Shown here: one piece after another, positions 1-8,508 of the stretch
How positions within the stretch are numbered: position 1 is the stretch's first letter
Layout: each line of letters begins with the position of its first letter
Origin: Erwinia sp. E602
GTDB taxonomy: Bacteria > Pseudomonadota > Gammaproteobacteria > Enterobacterales > Enterobacteriaceae
Direction of reading: 5' to 3'
Assembly: GCF_018141005.1 (NCBI RefSeq)
Contig: NZ_CP046582.1
Location: forward strand, 2,604,001 to 2,668,000
DNA length: 64,000 bases
Position numbers and translations under genes: made by a program
Notes under the pieces: model-generated
The model's database searches: none
The model's input: the letters and a program-made list of their open reading frames with translations, nothing else
Told to the model about the DNA's origin: nothing

Positions 1-260
1 ACCAGGATGCGATGTATGTGTCTGGCCAACGCCGATACATTTTCACTGATCGGGATCTGTTTACTCAGCGAAGGCAGTCCGTAATTGATCACCGAGCCTG
101 CGCAGAATGAGTAATGTTCTAACGATAACGTGCCGCTGCGCGTGGCATCATTCAGCAGTCTTTCAATATCACGCAGCAATATTTCCCGCCACCCCGCCAT
201 ATTCATGGCCACAGGTAGCGTGCTGAGCTTATCGAATAACGCAGGCCGTGATATTATCAT
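1..260 (-). CDS. tssE: TssE, type VI secretion baseplate protein (3' end outside window)
   Basis: The reading frame opens with ATG at 260 after an AAGGA ribosome site and stays open for 86 codons to the window edge, so the C-terminal part and stop are missing. The product has the pattern of the gp25-like family: an N-terminal LFDKLS stretch, a REILLRDIERLLNDA helix, and the family's conserved S-V-I-N-Y-G-L-P segment. In type VI secretion TssE is the baseplate wedge component related to phage T4 gp25, acting in the cytoplasm under the membrane complex. It is the last gene visible in the left-pointing tssA-tssB-tssC-hcp-tssE order, and its position directly after hcp is the usual one. More type VI genes should follow to the left. 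Confidence 0.85.
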   Translation of the reverse strand, partial: MIISRPALFDKLSTLPVAMNMAGWREILLRDIERLLNDATRSGTLSLEHYSFCAGSVINYGLPSLSKQIPISENVSALARHIHRIL

Positions 261-275
261 TGTATTTTCCTTTAT

Positions 276-303
276 CCTGGCCACCCGTAAACGGGCAGCC
301 AGG
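276..303 (-). other. Intercistronic hairpin between hcp and tssE
   Basis: An inverted repeat pairs 276-281 with 298-303 (6 bp) and 284-288 with 291-295 (5 bp), with a 2-nt internal loop on each side and a 2-nt apex. In the transcribed direction it follows hcp and sits just before the tssE ribosome site. No U-tract follows. It could stabilise hcp mRNA or reduce read-through into tssE; that role is inference. Confidence 0.5.
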
Positions 304-310
304 GAGCGGA

Positions 311-829
311 TTAGATTTTTATATTCCGCTTAAGATCATAGCCGGACTGGATAACGGCCCCCATACTTCCGTCATTATTCTGCTCCTTATATTCAATCTC
401 TATCCTGGCAAAATTAAGCCTGATCAGATCGGTTGGCAAAACCGTATCGACCTTGTGAATATACATAGGATCAATAGGCATATTACCCACGGTTTTATAG
501 GACGACACCAGGCAGTTGCTGAACACCACCGTGAGGAAGTCCTGCTGACCCTGACCGGATTTACGGCAGACCAGCCGGGCTTTTTCAATATGCGCCCCCG
601 TTGCACACATCAGAAAGAGTTTGGGGGAGGATTTGTTATTGATCATGCGAAATTCAAAATCTTTCATTTCAACTTTTCCTGCTCCACCGCCGCTGCCCAT
701 TCCCCAGCGGCCGGCATTCTCTTCTGACCACTGCCAGGCATCAAGCTGGATCCAGCCACGATAATGTTCATCAGGCGATTCACCATCAACGCCATCTATT
801 TTTAAAAAATAATCAACTAACGCTGCCAT
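311..829 (-). CDS. hcp: Hcp, type VI secretion tube protein
   Basis: The 172-residue product belongs to the Hcp1 family, which forms the stacked hexameric inner tube that is propelled out of the cell and is also found in the medium. It starts with the family pattern M-x-x-V-D-Y-F-L-K-I-D-G-V-x-G-E-S-x-D. A Gly-rich loop (GMGSGGGAGK, about residues 43-52) precedes the K-x-E-M-x-D-F-E-F strand. The length is normal and the end looks intact. A strong ribosome site (AGGAG) precedes the ATG at 829. It lies between tssC and tssE. Spacers of about 125 and 50 bases isolate it from its neighbours, unlike the tightly packed tssABC, and each carries a hairpin. This fits a gene needing more protein than the rest of the operon. 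Confidence 0.95.
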   Translation of the reverse strand: MAALVDYFLKIDGVDGESPDEHYRGWIQLDAWQWSEENAGRWGMGSGGGAGKVEMKDFEFRMINNKSSPKLFLMCATGAHIEKARLVCRKSGQGQQDFLTVVFSNCLVSSYKTVGNMPIDPMYIHKVDTVLPTDLIRLNFARIEIEYKEQNNDGSMGAVIQSGYDLKRNIKI

Positions 830-852
830 CTTAATCTCCTTGATTGCGTTAC

Positions 853-868
853 GCCGGTTTGTACCGGC
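853..868 (-). other. Small hairpin upstream of hcp
   Basis: A 6-bp perfect stem (853-858 with 863-868) with a 4-base loop sits in the 125-base spacer between tssC and hcp. It has no U-tract, so it is not an evident terminator. It may be a processing or stabilising element for hcp mRNA (inference). Confidence 0.35.
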
Positions 869-954
869 AGATATCCGGATAAAAATGCACAGTGCAGAAC
901 GCCAGGATTTTGTGCTTTAACGCACTATCCGGCTTTCATCACTCTGATTCATTT

Positions 955-2478
955 TCATCTTTTCCCATCCATGTTGGCAGAGGGAAGTCTGGACACTAAC
1001 CGTAATGAAACGGTCATGCCTTCTAACTGGTAATGGGGGCGCAAATAAAAATGCGCACGATAATATCCCGGATCGTCAGCCACCTCTTCCACGCTGACTT
1101 CCGCTGCGGCGAGAGGGCGGCGAGCTTTGGTAGTTTCGGTAGATACTGTAGGATCGCCGTCAACATAATTCATCAGCCAGTCATTCAGCCACAACTGCAT
1201 ATCATCGCGAGAGCGAAATGATCCTATTTTGTCCCTGACAATACATTTCAGATAGTGGGCAAAACGGCAGGTGGCAAAAATATAGGGCAATCGCGATGAT
1301 AACTTCGCATTCGCCGTCGCATCATCATTTTCATAGCGCCTGGGCGCATGCAGCGTGCATGAACCAATGAAAGCGGCAAAGTCAGAGTGTTTACGGTAAA
1401 CCAGCGGCAGAAATCCCGCATCCGACAGCTCCTGTTCCCGCCGGTCAGAAATAGCGACTTCGGTGGGACACGTCAGTTCATAACCGCCCTCCTCCGAGGG
1501 AAAGGCATACGCCGGTAGCTCTTCCACCGCGCCGCCGGATTCGATGCCGCGAATTCTTGAGCACCAGCCATATTCATGGAAGGCCCGGTTGATGTTCAGC
1601 GCCATGGCATAGGCCGAGTTGGCCCAGCAGAAATCGTCACTCTGCTCGGGGCGAACCACTTCTTCAAAAGAAAACGCCTCTACCGGATTGGTTTTGGCCC
1701 CGTAAGGCTGGCGGGCCAGGAAGCGGGGCAGCGTCAGCACCAGATAGCGCGCGTCGTTGCTTTCCCGCAATCGTCGCCATGCCGCATATTCCGGCGTGGT
1801 AAAAATCTTGCCAATATCCCGCGGGTTGCCCAGTTCGGCCCATTTGTTCATCTGCAGCAGCGCCGGTGACGCCGCAGCAATAAACGGGCAGTGCGCAGCG
1901 GCGGCAATTTTGGCAATTTCACTCAGCAGCGACACGCCAATCGGGCTGTGATCGAACGGGTAATCGCCCACCAGACAGCCAAAGGGTTCACCGCCAAACT
2001 GCCCATACTCATTTTCATAGATCTGTTTGAAAATCGGGCTCTGATCCCAGGCCGTACCCCGGTAGCGGCTGAGCGTGCTCATGAGTTCCTGCTGAGTAAT
2101 ATTAAGAACACGGATTTTCTGTGTTTCATTAACATTCGTATTATCAACAAGATAGCTAAGACCGCGCCATGCCGCCTCCAGTTTTTGAAAAGCCGGCTGA
2201 TGAATGATCAGGTTCATCTGCTGTGACAGCTTCTCGTCGATTTCAGCAATCAAACGCTCGAGGGTGAAAATCACGTCTTTGCTGACCCTGACCTGGCTTC
2301 GGCTCACGTAGTCCGACAGGGTGCCGATCGCACTGCGTACCGCCAGCGATGCTTCCTGCGTGCGTGGGCGAAAGCTCTTTTTCAACAGCGCGTCCAGCTC
2401 ATCGCCGACGTCTACGGGTTCATCATATTCACGCCGATCGTGACTGAGATGTTCAGCCAGCGGATTAGTCTCTGTCAT
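955..2478 (-). CDS. tssC: TssC, type VI secretion sheath large subunit
   Basis: The 507-residue product is a full-length member of the EvpB/VC_A0108 family (VipB). With TssB it builds the contractile sheath around the Hcp tube. Visible family features include the central W-R-G-L-x-Y-L-V-D segment, the F-G-C-L-V-G-D-Y-x-F block, P-F-I-A-A-A-S-P, and the R-F-L-A-R-x-P-Y-G segment. The C-terminal F-Y-L-R-P-H-Y-Q-L-E-G-M is the sheath handshake strand. The start codon overlaps the tssB stop by four bases (ATGA), showing translational coupling, as expected for subunits needed in equal amounts. Nothing looks truncated. Confidence 0.95.
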   Translation of the reverse strand: MTETNPLAEHLSHDRREYDEPVDVGDELDALLKKSFRPRTQEASLAVRSAIGTLSDYVSRSQVRVSKDVIFTLERLIAEIDEKLSQQMNLIIHQPAFQKLEAAWRGLSYLVDNTNVNETQKIRVLNITQQELMSTLSRYRGTAWDQSPIFKQIYENEYGQFGGEPFGCLVGDYPFDHSPIGVSLLSEIAKIAAAAHCPFIAAASPALLQMNKWAELGNPRDIGKIFTTPEYAAWRRLRESNDARYLVLTLPRFLARQPYGAKTNPVEAFSFEEVVRPEQSDDFCWANSAYAMALNINRAFHEYGWCSRIRGIESGGAVEELPAYAFPSEEGGYELTCPTEVAISDRREQELSDAGFLPLVYRKHSDFAAFIGSCTLHAPRRYENDDATANAKLSSRLPYIFATCRFAHYLKCIVRDKIGSFRSRDDMQLWLNDWLMNYVDGDPTVSTETTKARRPLAAAEVSVEEVADDPGYYRAHFYLRPHYQLEGMTVSLRLVSRLPSANMDGKR

Positions 2479-3038
2479 TGCCCTTCCCCTTCCTCTGTCC
2501 TACTGCCTGGATCCGGCTCGCCTTCGCCCTCACTGAAGATATCCGCGCCTTTTACGATCAGATCGTTAAGAAAATCGGGACGTTCTAACAGATTTTTTAC
2601 CACCTCTTCCGCGCTGGCTTTCCCGTCCATATAGGTGATCAGCTGGGAAAAATGTTCACGGGCCTGCAGCAGTGCCGCCATCTGTGGAATGCGCCGTGCC
2701 AGTTCTGCGGGAGAAAAGTCCTCCATGGATTCGAATTCCAGATCGATATCGATCAGGTCATCGCCCTCACTCAGCGTATTTTCCACGTAGAATTGCAAAT
2801 GGGGTTTTATTGCCCGCATGCGGTCATTAAAATTATCCTGATCGAAGGTCAGAAATTTACGTTTTTCAATAGCAGGCAGATCGGTTTTACGATTACCGGA
2901 AAGATCGGACATGATACCGGTGACAAAAGGTAGCTCGATCTTCTTTTGCGAACCATAAAGCTCAACGTCATACTCAATCTGAACGCGGGGTGCATTGTTC
3001 TTGCCGATAAACTTTTGTGAATCAGTATCCCTGGCCAT
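2475..3038 (-). CDS. tssB: TssB, type VI secretion sheath small subunit
   Basis: The 187-residue product matches the DUF770/VipA family. TssB forms heterodimers with TssC that polymerise into the sheath; its C-terminal helix is the recognition site for the ClpV recycling ATPase. Conserved family text is readable: V-Q-I-x-Y-D-V-E-x-x-G near residue 20, E-L-P-F-V-x-G-I-M-x-D-L-S-G near 37, and K-F-x-x-x-D-x-D-N-F-x-x-R-M around 65. The C-terminus is acidic (E-G-E-G-E-P-D-P and E-E-G-E-G-Q). A GAGGAG ribosome site precedes the ATG. It lies 18 bases after tssA and overlaps tssC by four bases. Confidence 0.95.
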   Translation of the reverse strand: MARDTDSQKFIGKNNAPRVQIEYDVELYGSQKKIELPFVTGIMSDLSGNRKTDLPAIEKRKFLTFDQDNFNDRMRAIKPHLQFYVENTLSEGDDLIDIDLEFESMEDFSPAELARRIPQMAALLQAREHFSQLITYMDGKASAEEVVKNLLERPDFLNDLIVKGADIFSEGEGEPDPGSRTEEGEGQ

Positions 3039-3056
3039 CAGCCTCTCCTCGGTATT

Positions 3057-4061
3057 TTATTTATTACCAATAAACTGCTGTAACGTCGACAGTGAGTCCG
3101 GCAGCATATCTTCAACGATCGCTAAAAAATCCATACCGATCATTTTTTGCGACCGCCGAATCAGCACCGGTGCCGGATGACCCGGCTCACACCGTTCAAA
3201 ATAGTCGATAACTTTATCCAGCATGATAATCACATCCTGACGACTCGAAAAACCGTCTGGCGTGAGTGCTGGCAAACTCTGACTTTCCAATAAAACCGCG
3301 TCGTCATCACTACTTGCAGTGATATGAGCTATTTTATTCCGCAGGACATCAATCCATTCCAGCAGCAACCGACAATCCAGTTGATATCCTTCGTTATCCT
3401 TATTGACCAAAAACTCTATGTTTTTCAGCGAACCATGAATCAGCAGCAGCTGCTCTGATAACGCCGGCAGTCCGGCCTGATGGTAGACTTCATTTACCTG
3501 AGAAACAGCGGATACAATTTGTGAATAACTCAATTCCGTACTGTCGGATGAGAGTCCGCGTGAAAAAATATCATCATAAGATAATCCTCCCCCAGGGATT
3601 AACTGACTCTTTTTTATCAGGCTCAGGCACGGTACTGATGAAATCCAGCTCAGCGCTGCGGCTCCATCACCATTGAGTAACAGCGTCTTATCCTCAGCGA
3701 CTTCCGTTATTGACAGGTCAAGAAGATAATGTTCTATTTTTTTTATACTCTCAAAGAGTACGATCCCACCGCGCAGATTCAACTCCGCACGAAGTAACCA
3801 GAGTTCAACCCGCAGGTCAAAATTTTTTGATATTAAGTGACTGCAGTTATCTCTGATTTTATACCAGTCAAACTTTTCTTCCGGAAGCGTATAGCCCAGA
3901 GGATCGTCGATTTCATCGAATTTAGCCAGAGATAATTCAACATCAACATAGAGTGGGTCAAACTTGATATCTTCATTCGGTCCGTAAGAAGAAGCGCAAT
4001 CATCCATAATTCTACCCTCAGCGTGGATTAGCAGTACTTTTTCTGTCACAGGGGCATGCAT
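3057..4061 (-). CDS. tssA: TssA, type VI secretion cap/priming protein (short ImpA_N form)
   Basis: The 334-residue product carries an N-terminal ImpA-type region (Y-G-P-N-E-D-I-x-F-D-P near residue 28, then W-Y-K-I-R-D-N-C and R-V-E-L-W-L-L-R-A-E-L-N). It ends with the family's P-A-P-V-L-I-R-R-x-Q-K-M-I-x-M-D-F-L segment. TssA proteins coordinate baseplate and sheath polymerisation; their C-terminal parts vary widely between subfamilies. At this length it is a short form. It is the first gene of the visible operon, after an AAGGAC ribosome site and an AT-rich upstream region that probably holds the operon promoter. Its own base composition is more AT-rich than tssC, as is common for this gene. 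Confidence 0.85.
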   Translation of the reverse strand: MHAPVTEKVLLIHAEGRIMDDCASSYGPNEDIKFDPLYVDVELSLAKFDEIDDPLGYTLPEEKFDWYKIRDNCSHLISKNFDLRVELWLLRAELNLRGGIVLFESIKKIEHYLLDLSITEVAEDKTLLLNGDGAAALSWISSVPCLSLIKKSQLIPGGGLSYDDIFSRGLSSDSTELSYSQIVSAVSQVNEVYHQAGLPALSEQLLLIHGSLKNIEFLVNKDNEGYQLDCRLLLEWIDVLRNKIAHITASSDDDAVLLESQSLPALTPDGFSSRQDVIIMLDKVIDYFERCEPGHPAPVLIRRSQKMIGMDFLAIVEDMLPDSLSTLQQFIGNK

Positions 4062-4820
4062 AGCTCGTCCTTGTATAAATCACCTTATCAAACAGAATTA
4101 ATTAACATCCAATTGTTTGTGAGAATTAATCAGCACTCAATTATAGATTTCAGCTATCAATAAATTGATATCGATCGTCAAAAGCAATAAGCATTATTAA
4201 CGGTTCATTTAAGTTTTTTCATGTCATCGTTTTTACTAAAAAACCACCTGTTAAAATCGTATAATTACTTCGATAAAAACATTTTTTAATCAAATATGAT
4301 TATAATCATAATATTTGTTAACTAAAAATAAGGTTTTTCCGTAAGTTAAAATCATTAAAAAAAATGAATCCTCATTTTCTGGCTACAATTGCAGCAGTGA
4401 AATCTTTTTTTTGCAAATGCAGTATAAAAATTTTGGACATGTTGAAATCATTGAAAAAATGATTTTTATCGGGCGTTAATGTGATAAATACAGAACGGCA
4501 GTGAGTATAACATCATGTTTTTAAACAATATATTTTCCATGAGCTTTTTTTAACTTCAGGAGAGATGCTCTTCCGGTGACCGGATGTTTTACGATAAGCG
4601 TTAATTCCCGTCCGACAAAATCCCTCAGCTTTGCTGAATTCATAAGTAAAATGAATCATTCGCCACGTACCCTCACCCTTCACGTGGATAGAGTATTAAC
4701 TGAAAAAACTGTTACCTGCGCAGAAATGCTCATACCCGGCGTGCCCGAGCATGAGTCAGAAAGAGGGGGAAAAGGGAATTCAACAGGTCGGCGCTGCTGC
4801 GTTCGTCAGGCAAAGCGACC
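4062..4820. other. AT-rich spacer upstream of the type VI operon
   Basis: No convincing gene is present. The part from about 4080 to 4540 is strikingly AT-rich compared with the rest of the window, as expected for an H-NS-silenced promoter region. It contains a 7-bp dyad with a 2-base centre (4155-4170) about 95 bases before tssA. It also holds two related elements in the same orientation, each AAATCATT followed by an A-run and TGA (4349-4367 and 4445-4462, 96 bases apart). From about 4560 the composition returns toward normal and only short unsupported frames are open. A promoter for tssA must lie here but I could not place it. Confidence 0.5.
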
Positions 4821-5000
4821 ATGACGCTCGCTGTTGCGTCTCGTCATCTTATTACCGAGCAGCACGTCAAAATCTATCGACGCACTGCGGCACTGGACAT
4901 CCAGCCGGTATTACGCGTTGCCGGACACCCGCTCTTCCACGTCAAAGCTGAGCGGGAAGGCACCCAGTGCTTTGAGTTCCGCACTCCCGATTACAATTAA
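4821..5000 (+). CDS. Unrecognised 59-residue open frame, possibly a remnant
   Basis: A frame opens with ATG at 4821 and ends at TAA (4998-5000). The product is basic in the middle (K-I-Y-R-R-T) and ends F-R-T-P-D-Y-N. I do not recognise a family. The ribosome site is poor (GCGACC before ATG), there is no operon partner, and the region has the look of decayed accessory DNA between the type VI operon and tonB. It could equally be a chance frame. After it, 5001-5240 holds nothing I can support. Confidence 0.2.
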   Translation: MTLAVASRHLITEQHVKIYRRTAALDIQPVLRVAGHPLFHVKAEREGTQCFEFRTPDYN

Positions 5001-5240
5001 CGACATATAACCTCCTGGTATGGGTTGCCGTCAGAAGGTGCTAATGGTTTACGGCCTTCAGCAGGATGCCCCTGAGCGACTGAAAACAGCGTCATTTACC
5101 GTCAGCTTAGCGTTTAACAGGTCAGTTTTTTTTGCGGAAACGGGTGGGTTGAACAGCCACAGAACAGGGTGGAATGGGATGAAACTGCAGGGCCGGCAGG
5201 TATCGTCGGGCAATTTACAGCAGGTTGCAGCGCACTAAGC

Positions 5241-5304
5241 ACAAAATAAAGAAAAAGACGGGTAAACAGCCCCTCCACCGCCAGGTGGGGGGTGTTTACC
5301 CGTC
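5241..5304 (-). terminator. tonB intrinsic terminator
   Basis: A long inverted repeat (about 5257-5304; arms GACGGGTAAACA and TGTTTACCCGTC with a further GC-rich inner stem around a GCCA loop) follows tonB in the transcribed direction. It is followed on that strand by a U-rich tract read from 5256 down to 5241. No T-run follows on the plus strand, so it serves tonB only. Confidence 0.85.
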
Positions 5305-5340
5305 CGCAGGGGCTGCGCCCTGTTGATTGACTCCGGCCGT

Positions 5341-6081
5341 TTATTCCAGGCTGGTGGTGCCGTTGATCCTGAACTTGATGGTCATTTTCAGATCGTTCCC
5401 CGGCCTGCCGGGTTCGTAACGCCACTTACGCATCGCTGATTTCACCTCACGCTCAAACATATTGCGCGGTTCGGCGGAGACAATACGCACGTTCTCTACC
5501 TGCCCGCTGGCGTTGACGTCGAACATCACCCTGACCGCACCCTCCACGCGCAGCGCCAGCGCCCGCGACGGATAATCAGGGTTGCCCTGGCTAATCGCCC
5601 GCGTACCGGTTGAGACGGTATTCGACGGCGGCGCCGGGTTGGTTGTCGGCGCGGTAGACGCTTTTGGTGCTTCGGTGACCTGCTTTTCAACCGGGGCTGG
5701 CGGACGCGTTTCACGCGGCTTCACCTGCGGCTTCGGCTTCTCTTCCACCTTCTTCGGTTTCGGTTTCGGCTTCGGCTTCGGTTTGGGCTTCGGCTCGGGG
5801 ATCGGAATCGGAACCGGCTCGGCTTTTGGCGGCTCGGGAACGATTTCTGGCTCAGGTTCCGGCTCAGGTTCGATCACCGGCTCTGGCGGCGCAGGCTGCA
5901 CTTCCGGCTGCACTTCCGGCGCGACCATCGACACGCTGATGGGCTGTGCCGGTTTCGGCATCTCAGTCGTCTGGTGGTACGAGGCGTAAAGCAGCGCACC
6001 GATCACCGTACCGTGCAGTACAACGGAAACCAGCAACGAGAGGGGTGAGCGGCCTGGTAGTGGGGTTGTCAGCGTCGTCAT
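5341..6081 (-). CDS. tonB: TonB, energy-transducing protein for outer-membrane receptors
   Basis: TonB couples the proton gradient, through ExbB/ExbD, to outer-membrane siderophore and vitamin B12 receptors. I place the start at 6081 (246 residues, M-T-T-L-T-T-P-L) rather than further upstream. This puts the single N-terminal membrane anchor at about residues 12-33, with the S-x-x-x-H motif (S19, H23) that contacts ExbB. A periplasm-spanning Pro-rich linker follows, with Glu-Pro repeats (about 70-85) and then an unbroken Lys-Pro run (about 100-115). The C-terminal domain carries N-P-D-Y-P-x-R-A, then [18 protein letters not shown] and F-R-I-N-G-T-T. The gene has its own terminator and a Fur-box-like site upstream, so it is probably a single iron-regulated unit. 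Confidence 0.95.
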   Translation of the reverse strand: MTTLTTPLPGRSPLSLLVSVVLHGTVIGALLYASYHQTTEMPKPAQPISVSMVAPEVQPEVQPAPPEPVIEPEPEPEPEIVPEPPKAEPVPIPIPEPKPKPKPKPKPKPKKVEEKPKPQVKPRETRPPAPVEKQVTEAPKASTAPTTNPAPPSNTVSTGTRAISQGNPDYPSRALALRVEGAVRVMFDVNASGQVENVRIVSAEPRNMFEREVKSAMRKWRYEPGRPGNDLKMTIKFRINGTTSLE

Positions 6082-6119
6082 AGTCTTTATGGTCAAAATG
6101 TGAAGGGGTGAGTTTAAAT

Positions 6120-6138
6120 GCAAATAGCAATCAATTTC
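6120..6138 (-). promoter_or_regulatory. Candidate Fur box upstream of tonB
   Basis: The 19 bases here match the classical Fur consensus GATAATGATAATCATTATC at 12 positions by direct comparison, with the right half (AATCA, TTC) best kept. It lies 39-57 bases before the tonB ATG, a usual operator distance, and tonB is Fur-regulated in E. coli. The promoter hexamers are not clear. Confidence 0.5.
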
Positions 6139-6279
6139 AACAACCAGCAGCATCCAATTGACAATAAGCCCTTAAATCGCCGATCGGCGGGTCAGATTCC
6201 CTCCGTTTATCTTTCGTTTGCACAAACGCTGGTGATCACTTAACGTGGCGCAACTATTTATTCCGACAGGGGTTCGAAG

Positions 6280-6576
6280 GTGCTCTACGTAATATACGCT
6301 GAAGATCATGCTGATTCACTGGAAAAACGGCTGGCGGTGCGCCCTGCACACCTGGCCCGGCTGCAGCTGCTGCGCGATGAAGGACGCCTGATTATCGCCG
6401 GTCCGATGCCGGCGGTAGACAGCAACGACCCCGGTGCCGCAGGCTTTAGCGGCTCAACGGTGATCGCCGAGTTCACCTCGCTGGAAGAGGCGCAATCCTG
6501 GGCGCAGGACGACCCGTATGTCGCGGCGGGTGTTTACCGGCAGGTGGCGGTGAAGCCATACAAACGGGTGTTCTGA
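6280..6576 (+). CDS. yciI: YciI family protein
   Basis: The 98-residue product is nearly the same as E. coli YciI, a small dimeric ferredoxin-like (alpha-beta barrel) protein of the YCII family with a proposed but unproven enzymatic role. Diagnostic segments are [18 protein letters not shown], the conserved [17 protein letters not shown] loop with the family's His and Asp, and D-P-Y-V-A-A-G-V-Y near the end. The start is GTG (6280), giving M-L-Y-V-I-Y as in E. coli. It is divergent from tonB, with the region between them carrying the tonB control site. The E. coli potassium channel gene kch, normally close by, is not present. Confidence 0.95.
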   Translation: MLYVIYAEDHADSLEKRLAVRPAHLARLQLLRDEGRLIIAGPMPAVDSNDPGAAGFSGSTVIAEFTSLEEAQSWAQDDPYVAAGVYRQVAVKPYKRVF

Positions 6577-6656
6577 CCCGTGGCGCGCGGTCGGCTTTGC
6601 CGCCCACGCTCACCCATCGGGTCAACCGGGCGCGTCTGTCGCCCGGTCACTCACGC

Positions 6657-6830
6657 TCAGGGGATCTGGGTAATAAACAGGATAGAACGGCGCTGCTGCT
6701 GGGCCACCTGGTGGCGGAAGGAGTGCATACGGCCATAGCGGCGGGACTGCCCTTCTAACCAGCGCGACCGGCGGCGGTGCACCTGCCGCATCATGCGCCA
6801 GCGCGCGACTTCATTCCTGCTCTTCCTCAT
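6657..6830 (-). CDS. yciY: YciY, small Arg-rich conserved protein
   Basis: A 57-residue, strongly basic product. It begins M-R-K-S-R-N-E-V-x-R-W-R-M and contains R-R-x-S-R-W-L-E-G-Q-S-R-R, which is the signature of E. coli YciY. The frame extends upstream to 7010 but the upstream part has no family resemblance, and the ATG at 6830 gives the exact family length. Function is unknown. It sits divergently before clsA, as in E. coli. Its ribosome site (AGAGG) is weak. Confidence 0.8.
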   Translation of the reverse strand: MRKSRNEVARWRMMRQVHRRRSRWLEGQSRRYGRMHSFRHQVAQQQRRSILFITQIP

Positions 6831-7002
6831 GACACCCTCTCTCGGATTTGTGGACCGGCAAAACCTGCGGCGCGAGTATAGCCTTTTTTTCCGCCGTACC
6901 CAATCAGACCTGTTAAATCGGTGAATACTTTCGAAAAGGTTCCCTGCGCTGTCATCTGCACGTAAACTCTGAGCACCCGGGCGCGAACAGGATTTCCACT
7001 TA

Positions 7003-8463
7003 ATGACCACTTTTTACACCGTGATGAGCTGGCTACTGGTTTTCGGATACTGGCTGCTGATCGCCAGCGTGACGCTGCGCATCCTGATGAAACGCCGCGC
7101 CGTGACCTCGGCGATGGCCTGGCTGCTGGTGATCTACATTCTGCCGCTGGTCGGCATTATCGCCTATCTGTCGTTCGGCGAGCTGCACCTCGGCAAGCGC
7201 CGGGCCGAACGTGCCCGTACCATGTGGCCGTTTACCGCCCGCTGGCTCAACGAGCTGAAGTCCACCCGGGCGATTTTTGCCGAGGGTAACAGCGACGTGG
7301 CGCGCCCGCTGTTTCAGCTGTGTGAACACCGCCAGGGCATTGGCGGGGTTAAGGGCAACCAGCTGCAGCTGCTGACCAGCACCGATGAGACGCTTCAGGC
7401 GCTGATCCGCGATATCCGGCTGGCGCGGCACAATATCGAGATGGTGTTTTACATCTGGAATCCGGGCGGGCTGGCGGATGAGGTGGCCGAAGCGCTGATG
7501 GCCGCCGCCCGGCGCGGCGTGCACTGCCGTCTGATGCTGGACTCGGCCGGCAGCGTGGCCTTTTTCCGCAGCCCGTGGGCGGCGATGATGCGTAACGCCG
7601 GCGTCGACGTGGTGGAAGCGCTGAAGGTCAGCCTGCTGCGCGTGTTCCTGCGCCGTATGGACCTGCGCCAGCACCGTAAGATGGTGCTGATCGACAACGC
7701 CATCTCCTACACCGGCAGTATGAATATGGTCGACCCGCGCTTCTTTAAACAGGACGCGGGCGTCGGCCAGTGGGTGGATCTGATGGCGCGGATGGAAGGC
7801 CCGGTGACCACCACCATGGGCATTATCTACGCCTGCGACTGGGAGATTGAAACCGGCAAGCGCATCCTGCCGCCGCCGCCGGACGCCAATATGATGCCGT
7901 TTGAAGCCGAAAGCGGCCATACCACCCAGACCATCGCCTCCGGGCCGGGCTTCCCGGAGGATATGATCCACCAGGCGCTGCTGACCGCCATCTATTCGGC
8001 GCGCGAACAGCTGATTATGACCACCCCCTATTTCGTTCCCAGCGATGACCTGCTGCACGCCATCTGCACCGCCGCCTGGCGCGGCGTTGAGGTGAGCATT
8101 ATCGTGCCGCGCCACAACGATTCGCTGCTGGTCGGCTGGGCCAGCCGCGCCTTCTTCGCCGAACTGCTGGAGGCGGGGGTGAAAATCTACCAGTTCGAGG
8201 GCGGCCTGCTGCACACCAAAAGCGTGCTGGTCGACGGTCAGCTCAGTCTGGTCGGCACCGTTAACCTCGATATGCGCAGCCTGTGGCTGAACTTTGAGGT
8301 GACGCTGGTGGTGGACGATGACGGTTTCGGTACCGATCTGGCCTGCGTACAGGCGGATTATATCGCCCGCTCACGGCTGCTGGACGCCAGCCGCTGGAAC
8401 CGCCGCGCCTGGTGGCAGCGCATCGTCGAACGTCTGTTTTACTTCTTCAGCCCTTTGCTGTAA
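7003..8463 (+). CDS. clsA: Cardiolipin synthase A
   Basis: ClsA condenses two phosphatidylglycerol molecules into cardiolipin and glycerol at the inner membrane. The 486-residue product has two N-terminal membrane helices (about residues 5-25 and 35-57). Two phospholipase D type H-x-K-x4-D motifs follow, one with H224, K226 and D231 and the other with H404, K406 and D411, each followed by the G-S/T-x-N segment (T-G-S-M-N; V-G-T-V-N). The histidine numbers equal those of E. coli ClsA, so the start is secure. yciU follows after 45 bases and may be cotranscribed. Confidence 0.97.
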   Translation: MTTFYTVMSWLLVFGYWLLIASVTLRILMKRRAVTSAMAWLLVIYILPLVGIIAYLSFGELHLGKRRAERARTMWPFTARWLNELKSTRAIFAEGNSDVARPLFQLCEHRQGIGGVKGNQLQLLTSTDETLQALIRDIRLARHNIEMVFYIWNPGGLADEVAEALMAAARRGVHCRLMLDSAGSVAFFRSPWAAMMRNAGVDVVEALKVSLLRVFLRRMDLRQHRKMVLIDNAISYTGSMNMVDPRFFKQDAGVGQWVDLMARMEGPVTTTMGIIYACDWEIETGKRILPPPPDANMMPFEAESGHTTQTIASGPGFPEDMIHQALLTAIYSAREQLIMTTPYFVPSDDLLHAICTAAWRGVEVSIIVPRHNDSLLVGWASRAFFAELLEAGVKIYQFEGGLLHTKSVLVDGQLSLVGTVNLDMRSLWLNFEVTLVVDDDGFGTDLACVQADYIARSRLLDASRWNRRAWWQRIVERLFYFFSPLL

Positions 8464-8508
8464 AACGGGCGAAGTTGTTCACCAGCCCGCGGGCTTACAG
8501 GAAATGTT

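Noticed and set aside
5020..5238. 72-codon plus-strand frame before the tonB terminator
   Set aside because: No ribosome site, no family resemblance, and it runs into the terminator region of tonB.
5582..5989. Plus-strand open frame rich in Gly-Phe repeats
   Set aside because: It is the antisense reading of the Pro/Lys/Glu linker of tonB; the repeats are explained by tonB codons.
7033..8214. Long minus-strand frame of 393 codons
   Set aside because: It lies wholly opposite clsA, which has both catalytic motifs; GC-rich codons keep the opposite frame open.
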